Origin: Bacteroidota bacterium
GTDB taxonomy: Bacteria; Bacteroidota; Bacteroidia; JAHEXY01
Direction: 5' to 3'
NCBI GenBank assembly: GCA_023251875.1
Contig: JAHEXY010000003.1
Location: forward strand, 372,001 to 436,000
Length of the DNA stretch: 64,000 bases
Shown: piece by piece, positions 17,727 through 25,913 of the stretch
Layout: each line of letters starts with the position of its first letter
Position numbering within the stretch: position 1 is the first letter of the stretch
Position numbers and translations under genes: made by a program
The notes under the pieces: model-generated
What the model was told of the DNA's origin: nothing
Database searches by the model: none
Seen by the model: only the letters and a program-made list of their open reading frames with translations

Positions 17727-18596
17727 ATGGAGTTAAAATGGGGGCGCTTTATACTTACTGCGTTCATCGCGTTTTTTTCATTCATTATTGGGAGTTTAGT
17801 TCAGGGAGGTATTATTGTACTTTTAAATGGTGGAATTAATCCCAAACATATAACAGACTATAACGTACTAGGAATTTCTGAAAGCCTGGGATTATTTCTT
17901 GATATGTTACCATTCTTAATTGGAACAATTACATTATTTGTTTCACATAAATTTATTAATAAACAACCTATTCAAACACTGATATCCTCCAATAACAATA
18001 GTATTATAAGTTGGTGGAAGATACTAAAACTAATACCCTTGTATTTTCTATTGGCCTCATTAGTTGAGCTAAGCCTTTGCTTATTGGGATATTCAACCTA
18101 TAAGTTTAATCCTAATATTTCAATTACTGCTTTAATTTCATTTATATTTCTTGTTCCAATCGCACCATTATTTGAAGAGCTCTTTCATAGGGGTTATTTA
18201 TTCCAAGGCCTTTCTATTTTAACTAAGAATAAAATTTTTGCGTTAATTTTTACCTCCCTTTTTTTTGGCGCTTTACATGCAGGAACATCTACAGTTAAAG
18301 ATGATGGATATATAACTATTATTTATTTCATAGGGATGGGGGTTGTTTTGGGGTACATGGCAATGAAAAGTAAATCTATAGTAGTACCCTTAGGGATGCA
18401 TATAGGAAATAATTTATTTTCAAGTTTATTAGCTTCTCAAGTTAATGATCATTCCCTATTTATAAATACAAACTCAATTACTAATCGTATTTTGAATATG
18501 GTTACTTGGATTATTCCTCCCATTTTATTTTTACTTTTGTGTAGTAAATTAAAAATATTAGAAAATAATTCTATCGAACCTCTACGAGGTATTTAA
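17727..18596 (+). CDS. CPBP-family intramembrane glutamic protease (CAAX protease-like)
   Basis: A 289-residue membrane protein with about seven or eight helices. The conserved motifs are all present: EELFHRG (EExxxR), FGALHAG with the first catalytic His, and GMHIGNN in the third motif. Bacterial CPBP proteins are linked to peptide maturation, bacteriocin immunity and membrane protein processing; the substrate here cannot be predicted. It begins 17 bp after the VapC-like gene, so it may have arrived with that cassette. A hairpin element follows. Confidence 0.88.
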   Translation: MELKWGRFILTAFIAFFSFIIGSLVQGGIIVLLNGGINPKHITDYNVLGISESLGLFLDMLPFLIGTITLFVSHKFINKQPIQTLISSNNNSIISWWKILKLIPLYFLLASLVELSLCLLGYSTYKFNPNISITALISFIFLVPIAPLFEELFHRGYLFQGLSILTKNKIFALIFTSLFFGALHAGTSTVKDDGYITIIYFIGMGVVLGYMAMKSKSIVVPLGMHIGNNLFSSLLASQVNDHSLFINTNSITNRILNMVTWIIPPILFLLLCSKLKILENNSIEPLRGI

Positions 18597-18614
18597 TTTT
18601 TTTCATATTTGATA

Positions 18615-18720
18615 CTACAATAATATATGCCCTATGGGCAATTATTAAAATGCAAATACGCCATAGGCGTTTTATTATTGTAGAATAAATAAACAACCAA
18701 TAATTTATACCGCGTAGCGG
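18615..18720 (+). repeat. Nested inverted-repeat element with 3-nt-loop hairpins upstream of nuoE
   Basis: Outer 10-bp arms CTACAATAAT (18615-18624) and ATTATTGTAG (18674-18683) enclose two perfect hairpins, TGCCC-TAT-GGGCA (18628-18640) and ACGCC-ATA-GGCGT (18658-18670). A third hairpin, CCGC-GTA-GCGG (18710-18720), lies just outside. It resembles a REP/BIME or MITE-like element; a comparable array lies at 57505-57712. Confidence 0.8.
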
Positions 18721-18738
18721 TTAAACAATTAAAATAAA

Positions 18739-19266
18739 ATGACAAAAGAATTAAAATTCTCAGACGAAACATTAGCTCTTGCTAATAAAATAATTGCACG
18801 CTACCCTGAAGGAAAACAAAAATCTGCTTTGCTGCCGCTTTTGCATTTGGCGCAAGCTGAATTTGATGGCTGGCTTAGCCCGGCTGCTATGGATTATGTT
18901 GCTTCTCTTTTAAAAATACTACCGGTAGAAGTATATGAAGTAGCTTCTTTTTATAGCATGTACAATTTAAAGCCAGTTGGCAAATGTACACTCGAAGTTT
19001 GCCGTACTGTGCCTTGTTGGCTCAATGGCTCTGAAGATTTAGTGGCTTATTTAGAAAAAAAATTAGGTGTTAAAGATGGCGAAACAACCAAAGATGGTAT
19101 GTTCACCATAAAAACTGTTGAATGTTTAGGCTCATGCGGAACAGCCCCAATGTTACAATGTGGTGCCGAATTTCATGAAAATCTTACCAATGAAAAAGTA
19201 GATGCTTTACTCACTAAGCTAAAAACTGAAGGCACAAGAAAAACATATTGCTTAGGAGATAAATAG
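18739..19266 (+). CDS. nuoE: NADH-quinone oxidoreductase subunit E
   Basis: A 175-residue NuoE (24 kDa subunit) with a thioredoxin-like fold that carries the [2Fe-2S] cluster N1a in the NADH dehydrogenase module. The four ligands are in CRTVPC and ECLGSCGTAP. The N-terminal helical part (YPEGKQKSALLPLLHLAQ) is typical. NuoF, its usual partner, does not follow; the next gene is an unrelated peptidase with its own promoter box, so the remaining complex I genes must lie elsewhere in the genome or be absent. Confidence 0.95.
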   Translation: MTKELKFSDETLALANKIIARYPEGKQKSALLPLLHLAQAEFDGWLSPAAMDYVASLLKILPVEVYEVASFYSMYNLKPVGKCTLEVCRTVPCWLNGSEDLVAYLEKKLGVKDGETTKDGMFTIKTVECLGSCGTAPMLQCGAEFHENLTNEKVDALLTKLKTEGTRKTYCLGDK

Positions 19267-19385
19267 ATATTACTGTCTATTGATCTAAACCGATTTATTT
19301 TTTTTCTAAAAATGCAACAAGGAGAGTTGTGCTTATGTGTTCATAAAATCCACCCCAATTTAATCTGCCAAATGCTTTAAATGCA

Positions 19386-19393
19386 TATCTTTG
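19386..19393 (+). promoter_or_regulatory. -7 box (TATCTTTG) for the S9 peptidase gene
   Basis: TATCTTTG matches TAnnTTTG, 25 nt before the ATG at 19419. No TTG is seen at -33. Confidence 0.5.
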
Positions 19394-19418
19394 CAGCTCT
19401 TTAACCAAAAAAATCTTT

Positions 19419-21740
19419 ATGAATAAACAATCGCTCCTATTAATGGCAATGATTTTATTGAATACTTGCCTCTTTTCTCAAAACAAACCAACGCCTGAGC
19501 AACAAGAACAAATGCGTAGGCAAGCCGAAGAAATAATGAAACAAGAAAATGCAAAAAGGCAACAACCAAATGGAGTCAATAATACTACTGCACCAAGCAA
19601 TTTAACTAATTCAGCATCCCCCAATAAATTTACTCCTGAAAAAGAAGCCGAAATGCGTAAACAGGCTGAGGAAATAATGAAACAAGAAAATGCAAAAAGA
19701 AATACCGGTACAGGCAATACCAATACAGCAATAACAAATCCTATGGCAGGGTCTATGGGTAATACATCTGGCGGTAAACTTACACCTGAAGTTCTTTGGA
19801 GTTTAGGCAGAATTGGAGAGTTCTCTATTTCTCCTGATGGAGGTAAAATTGCTTATGAAGTTACTTGGCCCGATATCAAAGAAAATACTTTAAACAAAGA
19901 TTTATATGTAATCCCTGCCAAAGGAGGAGCCGCTATAGAGCTTACTAAAACACCAAAATCAGAATCACATCCTGTATGGAGCAAGGATGGAAGCAAAATT
20001 TATTTTCTTGCTCCTAGTGATAAAGATGAAGATCAACTATGGGTTATGGCCGCTGATGGCGGCAATAAAAAACAAATTTCCGGCATTAGCGGTGGAATTT
20101 CAGATTTTACTTTTGCCCCTTCTTATACTTGGCTTATTGTTAAGCAAGATGTAAAATTAGGACAAGATATTCATATGAGATATCCTGATTTACCAAAAGC
20201 CAATGCAAAAATTATTGACGATTTATTGTATCGCCATTGGGATCAATGGGACGATGCATCCTATACGCACATTCTATTTTCAAAAATTGAAAACGATGAA
20301 TTAAAAGAAGCTTTTGTTGATGTTAATAAAGGTGAAGCTTTTGATGCGGGAGATTATAGTATTAGTCCGGATGAGCAATCTATTGTTTATTCCATGAAAA
20401 AAATGAAAGGCAAACAAGATGCCTTAAATACCAATACCGATTTATTTGTTTACAATAAAACTGCCGGCACAACCGAAAATATAACCATGGGAATGCTAGG
20501 TTACGACAATACACCTAAATATTCGCCAGATGGCAAATCAATAGCATGGCTAAGTATGGAAGAGCCTGGATACGAGTCAGACCGAAACAGAATTTTTGTT
20601 TATGACTTTGCTACTAAAACAAAATCTGAATTAACCACAAGTTTTTCTGAAACTGTTGAAGAATTTGCTTGGTCATCAGATAATAAAAGCATTTATTTTA
20701 TTGGCGGTAAGCAAGCTACTTTTCCATTATTTTCATTAGATATAAAAACTAAGGCTGTTAAACAAATTACTTTTGGTGATTTTGATTACACTGCATTTAA
20801 ATTAGGGAAAGATCAAATTATTGGCTCAAAAATGTCGATGAGTATGCCAACTGAAATATATAGCATCGACTTAAAAACCGGAAAAGAAGATGAATTAACA
20901 TTTACCAATAAACCAATGCTCGACAAACTTAAAGTTGGTAAAGTTGAGAAACGTTGGGTAACTACAATAGATAAAAAAACAGAATTGGTTTGGATGATTT
21001 ATCCACCTGATTTTGATCCAACAAAAAAATACCCAACTCTTCTTTATTGCCAAGGTGGGCCACAATCAGCCGTTAGTCAATTTTATTCTTACAGATGGAA
21101 TTTTCAAATTATGGCCGCCAATGGATATATTGTTGTAGCACCAAATCGCAGAGGCTTACCAACCTTTGGTGAAGATTGGAACGATCAAATTGGTGGAGAA
21201 TGGGGCGGACTTGCTATGCAAGATTATCTTTCAGCTATTGATTCAGCAGCTAAATTACCATTTGTAGATAAAGACAAATTAGGTGCAGTTGGTGCAAGCT
21301 TTGGAGCTTATTCAGTTTATTGGTTAGCCGGTAATCATAATAAAAGATTCAAAACTTTTGTGGCACATTGTGGAGTATTTAATCTTACCAGCTGGTACGG
21401 TACTACTGACGAAATGTTTTTTGCCAACCACGATTTAAAAGGTGCTTATTGGAATACACCTGCACCAAAGAGCTACGAAAAATTTTCTCCTTCTAGTTTT
21501 GTTGGTCATTGGGACACCCCTCTTTTGGTTATTCATGGAGCAAAAGATTTCAGAGTTCCTGAATCTGAAGGCATGCAAGCATTTCAAGCTGCCCAGTTAA
21601 AAAATATTCCTAGTCGCTTTTTGTATTTTCCTGAAGAAGGCCATTGGGTGAGCAAACCTCAAGATGGAATTTTATGGCAAAGAGTTTATTTCGAATGGCT
21701 AGACCGCTATTTAAAAACGAGTTTAACCGGTGAAAAATAA
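19419..21740 (+). CDS. Exported prolyl oligopeptidase-family (S9) peptidase
   Basis: A 773-residue serine peptidase of the S9 (DPP/acylaminoacyl peptidase) type. A signal peptide (residues 1-20, ending NTCLFSQ) sends it to the periplasm. Residues ~120-480 form a WD40-like beta-propeller (ISPDGGKIAYEVTW, YSPDGKSIAWLS). The C-terminal alpha/beta hydrolase has the nucleophile in VGASFGAYS, the Asp in HGAKDFRVP and the His in EEGHWVSKP. Between signal and propeller is an unusual charged linker with a 23-residue motif repeated at 25-47 and 72-94 (each with QAEEIMKQENAKR). It is a single-gene unit: a promoter box precedes it and a terminator follows. Confidence 0.93.
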   Translation: MNKQSLLLMAMILLNTCLFSQNKPTPEQQEQMRRQAEEIMKQENAKRQQPNGVNNTTAPSNLTNSASPNKFTPEKEAEMRKQAEEIMKQENAKRNTGTGNTNTAITNPMAGSMGNTSGGKLTPEVLWSLGRIGEFSISPDGGKIAYEVTWPDIKENTLNKDLYVIPAKGGAAIELTKTPKSESHPVWSKDGSKIYFLAPSDKDEDQLWVMAADGGNKKQISGISGGISDFTFAPSYTWLIVKQDVKLGQDIHMRYPDLPKANAKIIDDLLYRHWDQWDDASYTHILFSKIENDELKEAFVDVNKGEAFDAGDYSISPDEQSIVYSMKKMKGKQDALNTNTDLFVYNKTAGTTENITMGMLGYDNTPKYSPDGKSIAWLSMEEPGYESDRNRIFVYDFATKTKSELTTSFSETVEEFAWSSDNKSIYFIGGKQATFPLFSLDIKTKAVKQITFGDFDYTAFKLGKDQIIGSKMSMSMPTEIYSIDLKTGKEDELTFTNKPMLDKLKVGKVEKRWVTTIDKKTELVWMIYPPDFDPTKKYPTLLYCQGGPQSAVSQFYSYRWNFQIMAANGYIVVAPNRRGLPTFGEDWNDQIGGEWGGLAMQDYLSAIDSAAKLPFVDKDKLGAVGASFGAYSVYWLAGNHNKRFKTFVAHCGVFNLTSWYGTTDEMFFANHDLKGAYWNTPAPKSYEKFSPSSFVGHWDTPLLVIHGAKDFRVPESEGMQAFQAAQLKNIPSRFLYFPEEGHWVSKPQDGILWQRVYFEWLDRYLKTSLTGEK

Positions 21741-21747
21741 AAATTTC

Positions 21748-21782
21748 TTAAACCCTCTCTACTAAAAATAAAGAGGGTTTAA
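21748..21782 (+). terminator. Hairpin terminator after the S9 peptidase
   Basis: TTAAACCCTCT (21748-21758) and AGAGGGTTTAA (21772-21782) form a perfect 11-bp stem, with AAATTT on both outer sides. It starts 8 nt after the peptidase stop. Confidence 0.75.
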
Positions 21783-21803
21783 AATTTAATAAAAATATTA
21801 ACG

Positions 21804-21828
21804 AAACTGTGACTAACTGTCACGGTTT
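21804..21828 (+). other. Second hairpin in the peptidase-DUF4290 gap
   Basis: AAACTGTGAC (21804-21813) and GTCACGGTTT (21819-21828) pair with one wobble around a 5-nt loop. It could be a second terminator or an operator; it lies about 55 nt upstream of the next -7 box. Confidence 0.5.
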
Positions 21829-21881
21829 AAAAAATGAGAGGCATTAAATATAAAATCTAAAATAATAATTTCTCATCTCTG

Positions 21882-21889
21882 TAAGTTTG
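21882..21889 (+). promoter_or_regulatory. -7 box (TAAGTTTG) for the DUF4290 gene
   Basis: TAAGTTTG fits TAnnTTTG. It contains the only upstream in-frame TTG, which argues that translation begins at ATG 21947 and not inside the promoter. Confidence 0.5.
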
Positions 21890-21946
21890 GGCATAAACAA
21901 TAAACCCTTAACTTTAAACTTTCAAATTTCGAATCTAATAAAGAAT

Positions 21947-22654
21947 ATGAATAATTTAGAATACAATTCTCAGCGTGGCCGCATGTTTATTCCTGAATAC
22001 GGAAGAAACATTCAAAAAATGGTAAACTATGCTATGAGCGTAGAAGATCGTGAACATCGTAATAAAGTGGCACAATCCATCATTAATGTAATGGGGCAAT
22101 TGAATCCTCATCTTAGAGATATAAATGATTTTAAACACAAATTGTGGGATCATTTATTTATCATCTCCGATTTTAAATTAGATGTTGATTCTCCCTATCC
22201 AAAGCCTACACCTGCAACATTCGAAGGCAAACCTGATAAAGTAAAATATCCATTTTACAATATCAAGTTTCGCTTTTATGGAAAAACCATTGAGTTGATG
22301 ATTCAAAAAGCAATTGGAATGGAAGAAGGTGAATTAAAAAACCTCCTAATTCAAGCCATTGCCAATCACATGAAAAAATCATACCTCAATTGGAACAAAG
22401 AAACGGTAAGCGATGATGTAATCATTAATCATCTTTCAGATCTTTCTGGAGGTAAGCTAAAGCTTGCCGAAGATTTTAGGTTAAATGCAACAGGAGATAT
22501 CCTTGCTCGTACCAAGAAAAAAATGGATAGTAATACCAATACGGGCACTTATCAAAAACGAGATAATAACAATAATAATCGCAACTTTCGTCAAGGAGGC
22601 GGTGGACATGGCCAAAATAATAACTTCAAAAAAAATAATCACAAAAAGTATTAA
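21947..22654 (+). CDS. DUF4290 domain-containing protein
   Basis: A 235-residue cytoplasmic protein of a family largely confined to Bacteroidota. The N-terminal domain is highly typical: LEYNSQRGRMFIPEYGRNIQ, then EDREHRNKVAQSIINVMG and LRDINDFKHKLWDHLFIISD. The function is unknown. The C-terminal ~45 residues are low-complexity and rich in Asn, Gly and Lys (RDNNNNNRNF, GGGGHGQNNN), resembling a disordered RNA-binding tail. The start is ATG 21947, where the conserved sequence begins. murA lies 122 bp downstream in the same direction, separated by a repeat-rich spacer. Confidence 0.88.
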   Translation: MNNLEYNSQRGRMFIPEYGRNIQKMVNYAMSVEDREHRNKVAQSIINVMGQLNPHLRDINDFKHKLWDHLFIISDFKLDVDSPYPKPTPATFEGKPDKVKYPFYNIKFRFYGKTIELMIQKAIGMEEGELKNLLIQAIANHMKKSYLNWNKETVSDDVIINHLSDLSGGKLKLAEDFRLNATGDILARTKKKMDSNTNTGTYQKRDNNNNNRNFRQGGGGHGQNNNFKKNNHKKY

Positions 22655-22661
22655 TTTATTA

Positions 22662-22770
22662 GTTCAAAGTTCAAAGTTTATAAGTTCAAAGTTTTTTAAT
22701 TAGATATGAACTCTAATAATTAAACTTATAGGTACTTCAACTTTGCACCTTGAACTTTCCAACCTCGAAC
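22662..22770 (+). repeat. GTTCAAAG-type repeats between DUF4290 gene and murA
   Basis: GTTCAAA units recur at 22662-22693, and the complementary AACTTT/GAAC units recur at 22735-22770 in the opposite sense, so the spacer could fold back on itself. This is a common low-complexity spacer style in Bacteroidota. No promoter box is evident. Confidence 0.6.
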
Positions 22771-22776
22771 TAAATA

Positions 22777-24078
22777 ATGATATTCCAAATAGAAGGAGGC
22801 CACAAACTCAAAGGAGAGCTCGTACCACAAGGAGCTAAAAATGAAGCCCTGCAAATTATTTCGGCTGTTTTATTAAGTGCTGAAAAAATTACAGTCAACA
22901 ATATTCCTGATATATTAGATGTAAACAAACTCATTTCTCTTTTAAAAGGGATGGGCGTTAAAGTTGAAAAATTAGGGGCTGAATCCTATAGCTTTCAAGC
23001 AGATGATGTTAATTTAGATTTTATTTACTCGGAAGAATTTATCAAATTGGGCGGTGGACTTCGTGGTTCTATAATGATTGTAGGGCCATTGTTGGCTCGC
23101 TTTGGAAAAGCACACATCCCCACTCCCGGTGGTGATAAAATTGGAAGAAGAAGATTAGATACCCATTTTATTGGCTTTCAACATTTAGGAGCAAATTTTC
23201 ATTACGATGCTGAAAATCGCAACTATACTATTGAAGGAAAAAATTTAAAAGGAGGCTATGTGTTAATGGACGAGATTTCTGTTACCGGTACTGCCAATTT
23301 AGTTATGGCCGCAGTATTGGTAAAAGGAACTACAACAATATACAATGCTGCATGCGAACCTTATGTTCAACAATTATGCAAAATGCTTATTAGCATGGGA
23401 GCAAAAATTGATGGATTAGGATCAAATCTTCTTCGAATAACAGGCGTAGAAAAACTCGGAGGCTGTACGCATCGTATTTTACCTGATATGATTGAAGTAG
23501 GCAGTTTTATTGGCCTTGCCGCCATGACCCAATCTGAAATTACCATTAAAGATGTGGCGTATGATGAACTGGGGCAAATACCCAATATTTTTAGTAAGCT
23601 GGGAATAAAAATGGAAAGAAGAGGAGATGATATTTACATCCCATCTCAAAGCAATTATGAAATAGATACTTTTATTGATGGTTCTATACTTACCATTTAT
23701 GATGCCCCTTGGCCGGGTTTTACACCTGATTTATTAAGTATTATTCTAGTAGTGGCCACACAAGCAAAAGGCAGCGTTTTAATACATCAGAAAATGTTTG
23801 AGAGCCGCTTGTTTTTTGTAGATAAATTAATTGATATGGGCGCACAAATCATTCTTTGCGACCCACATAGAGCTACTGTAATTGGGCTTAATCGTGATCA
23901 TCCTTTAAGAGGAATCAGCATGACTTCACCCGATATACGCGCAGGAGTATCCTTGCTTATTGCAGCCCTTTCTGCCGAAGGCACAAGTACCATCCACAAT
24001 ATTGAACAAATTGACAGGGGCTACCAAAATATTGATATTCGCTTAAATAAATTAGGAGCAAAAATTAAAAGAGTGTAA
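22777..24078 (+). CDS. murA: UDP-N-acetylglucosamine 1-carboxyvinyltransferase (MurA), Asp variant
   Basis: A 433-residue MurA, the cytoplasmic enzyme that transfers enolpyruvate from PEP to UDP-GlcNAc, the first committed step of peptidoglycan synthesis. KNEALQIISAVLL near the N-terminus holds the catalytic Lys-Asn pair. In the active-site loop the residue that is Cys115 in E. coli is Asp: D120 in PTPGGDKIGRRR (codon 23134-23136). Cys-to-Asp MurA is known from several groups, including mycobacteria and chlamydiae, and gives intrinsic fosfomycin insensitivity because the drug alkylates the Cys. The rest of the fold looks intact, so the enzyme should be active. The next gene follows after 50 bp. 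Confidence 0.95.
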   Translation: MIFQIEGGHKLKGELVPQGAKNEALQIISAVLLSAEKITVNNIPDILDVNKLISLLKGMGVKVEKLGAESYSFQADDVNLDFIYSEEFIKLGGGLRGSIMIVGPLLARFGKAHIPTPGGDKIGRRRLDTHFIGFQHLGANFHYDAENRNYTIEGKNLKGGYVLMDEISVTGTANLVMAAVLVKGTTTIYNAACEPYVQQLCKMLISMGAKIDGLGSNLLRITGVEKLGGCTHRILPDMIEVGSFIGLAAMTQSEITIKDVAYDELGQIPNIFSKLGIKMERRGDDIYIPSQSNYEIDTFIDGSILTIYDAPWPGFTPDLLSIILVVATQAKGSVLIHQKMFESRLFFVDKLIDMGAQIILCDPHRATVIGLNRDHPLRGISMTSPDIRAGVSLLIAALSAEGTSTIHNIEQIDRGYQNIDIRLNKLGAKIKRV

Positions 24079-24128
24079 TTTTGGTACGATTAATGTAATG
24101 TGTATATTAAACAAAAAAACATAGGTAT

Positions 24129-24668
24129 ATGAAAAAGATAAATTTGTTATTAATTATAGTAGCTATAGCTTTTATAGGCTTTGGTTTTATTGCTTCAAAA
24201 CAACAAAGCAAACCTGTAGTGGGTATTGAAGTGGGTAACCAAGCCCCTGAATTAAGCTTTAATAATCCCGATGGAAAGCCAATTACCCTATCATCATTAA
24301 AGGGCAATGTGGTGTTAGTTGATTTTTGGGCTTCTTGGTGCGGACCATGCCGAAGAGAAAACCCGAACGTGGTAGCAGCATACAATAAATACAAAGACAA
24401 AAAATTTACAAACGGTAAAACATTTACCATTTACAGTGTTTCTCTCGACAAAACAAAAGAGGCTTGGTTGGCAGCCATTAAACAAGATAATTTAGCTTGG
24501 CCTAATCATGTTAGCGATTTGTTGTGGTGGCAATCAGAAGCAGCTCGTTTGTATCAGATAAATTCAATTCCAACCAATTTTTTGTTAGACAAAAACGGGA
24601 TCATAATCGGTAAAAATCTAAGAGGCCCTGCTTTAGAAGCCGAATTAGATAAATACATTAAAAAATAA
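24129..24668 (+). CDS. TlpA-like thioredoxin-fold protein
   Basis: A 179-residue protein with an N-terminal hydrophobic anchor or signal ([19 protein letters not shown]), then a thioredoxin/redoxin domain. The active-site motif is [14 protein letters not shown], with both Cys of CXXC present; the cis-Pro loop is [14 protein letters not shown]. Such TlpA/ResA-like proteins reduce disulfides or support cytochrome c maturation and other periplasmic redox tasks. The neighbours do not reveal the partner. A 14-bp hairpin with a T-run begins 8 nt after its stop and extends into the next gene. Confidence 0.88.
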   Translation: MKKINLLLIIVAIAFIGFGFIASKQQSKPVVGIEVGNQAPELSFNNPDGKPITLSSLKGNVVLVDFWASWCGPCRRENPNVVAAYNKYKDKKFTNGKTFTIYSVSLDKTKEAWLAAIKQDNLAWPNHVSDLLWWQSEAARLYQINSIPTNFLLDKNGIIIGKNLRGPALEAELDKYIKK

Positions 24669-24676
24669 TATTTTTT

Positions 24677-24724
24677 ACGGTTATAATAATGTATGAAGAA
24701 ACTCTCCTATATTATTATAACCGT
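24677..24724 (+). terminator. Perfect 14-bp hairpin with T-run spanning the start codon of the next gene
   Basis: ACGGTTATAATAAT (24677-24690) and ATTATTATAACCGT (24711-24724) are fully complementary around a 20-nt loop and are followed by TTTTCTTT. This is the form of an intrinsic terminator for the thioredoxin gene, but its loop holds the ATG (24693) of the SGNH hydrolase gene and its right arm encodes part of that protein's membrane anchor. Confidence 0.75.
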
Positions 24725-25760
24725 TTTTCTTTCCCTCATCATTCTTGAAATAGGGTTCAGCCTAATTTTTTATTTTAAAGATCAATCCGTACAAGCCATA
24801 AATTTGCCTTGCACTAAAGACACGCCTTATTTGTATTATTCTTTTCTTCCCTCCAATACTGATAGAATTAGCCAAAATACAGATGGATTCCTTACCAATT
24901 CTCCAATAGAAAAAAAAGATAGTAGCATATACAGAATTGCTTTAATTGGGGGAAGCGTTGCTGAACATTTAGGAGCCGAAAAAGATTCTGCTAATCAATT
25001 TGTATTGCAAAAAGAACTAAATACTATTTTAAGAACCAATAATATTGAAATTATCGATGCCGGTACTTCGGCCTATGTTGTAGAACAAGAATTTTTACTT
25101 ATCCAGTTAATATTACAGAAATATAAACCCGATTTAATAATTGGCCTCCATGGTTATAATGATTTAAGTAGTTTTAAATTTAACCGATATGTAAATAATC
25201 AAATTCTTTTACCCCCTCTCAATTACCGCGATTTTTTAGTAATTGAACAAGGAAAACGAAACAATCAATTTATATCAAGATTTACATCTCTATTTAAAAA
25301 TACATACCGTGCTTATGATTTTGTTAAACGATATTTTACCAAACAAAATACTTATGACTATTCATCGGTAACAAACCAAACGTATGAAGCCTATTCAAAC
25401 CAATATATAACTATTATTAATGACATAAAGGATTTTAGTCAATCAAAGGGAATAAAATATTATGATTTTTTACAACCTATACGGTATTATAATAATCAAT
25501 CAGAAAATTATTTACTTAGCCATGATGAAGTAATACAAATGACAAAAATGTATCATGCCTTTGAAGAAAAACAAACTAAATTAAATTTTGCATTCTCATT
25601 AAGCCACCTATTTGATACCCATTTAAATGTTTATACAGATGATTGTCATGTAACACCTGAAGGCAATAGTATTTTAGCCAAAGCCATAGCATCACAATTA
25701 AAGAATATAATTGAAGTTGATTCTGTTTATAGAAAAAAGAAAAATTCTTTTTCTCTATAG
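24693..25760 (+). CDS. SGNH/GDSL-family hydrolase, membrane-anchored
   Basis: A 355-residue protein with an N-terminal membrane segment (residues 5-27) and an extracytoplasmic SGNH-like domain. Expected blocks are visible: block I around IALIGGSVAEHLG with the nucleophile Ser, block III in GLHGYNDLSS (Asn), and block V in DDCHVTPEGN with the Asp-x-x-His pair. The family includes esterases and O-acetylases acting on lipids, peptidoglycan or glycans. The substrate is unknown. Its ATG lies in the loop of a strong hairpin, so initiation may be limited by RNA structure. No alternative Met lies close downstream. Confidence 0.82.
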   Translation: MKKLSYIIITVFLSLIILEIGFSLIFYFKDQSVQAINLPCTKDTPYLYYSFLPSNTDRISQNTDGFLTNSPIEKKDSSIYRIALIGGSVAEHLGAEKDSANQFVLQKELNTILRTNNIEIIDAGTSAYVVEQEFLLIQLILQKYKPDLIIGLHGYNDLSSFKFNRYVNNQILLPPLNYRDFLVIEQGKRNNQFISRFTSLFKNTYRAYDFVKRYFTKQNTYDYSSVTNQTYEAYSNQYITIINDIKDFSQSKGIKYYDFLQPIRYYNNQSENYLLSHDEVIQMTKMYHAFEEKQTKLNFAFSLSHLFDTHLNVYTDDCHVTPEGNSILAKAIASQLKNIIEVDSVYRKKKNSFSL

Positions 25761-25913
25761 ACTAATTCTAAAAACCATTCCCTATTCATCAAATCAAATA
25801 TACTTTTAAGTGATAATTCATGAAATTCGTTTTAAAAATACCTTCTGAACTATACATATATTCATTAAATTTATATCCCACCAAGAAAACCATTAATTTG
25901 TAAAATTATTAGA

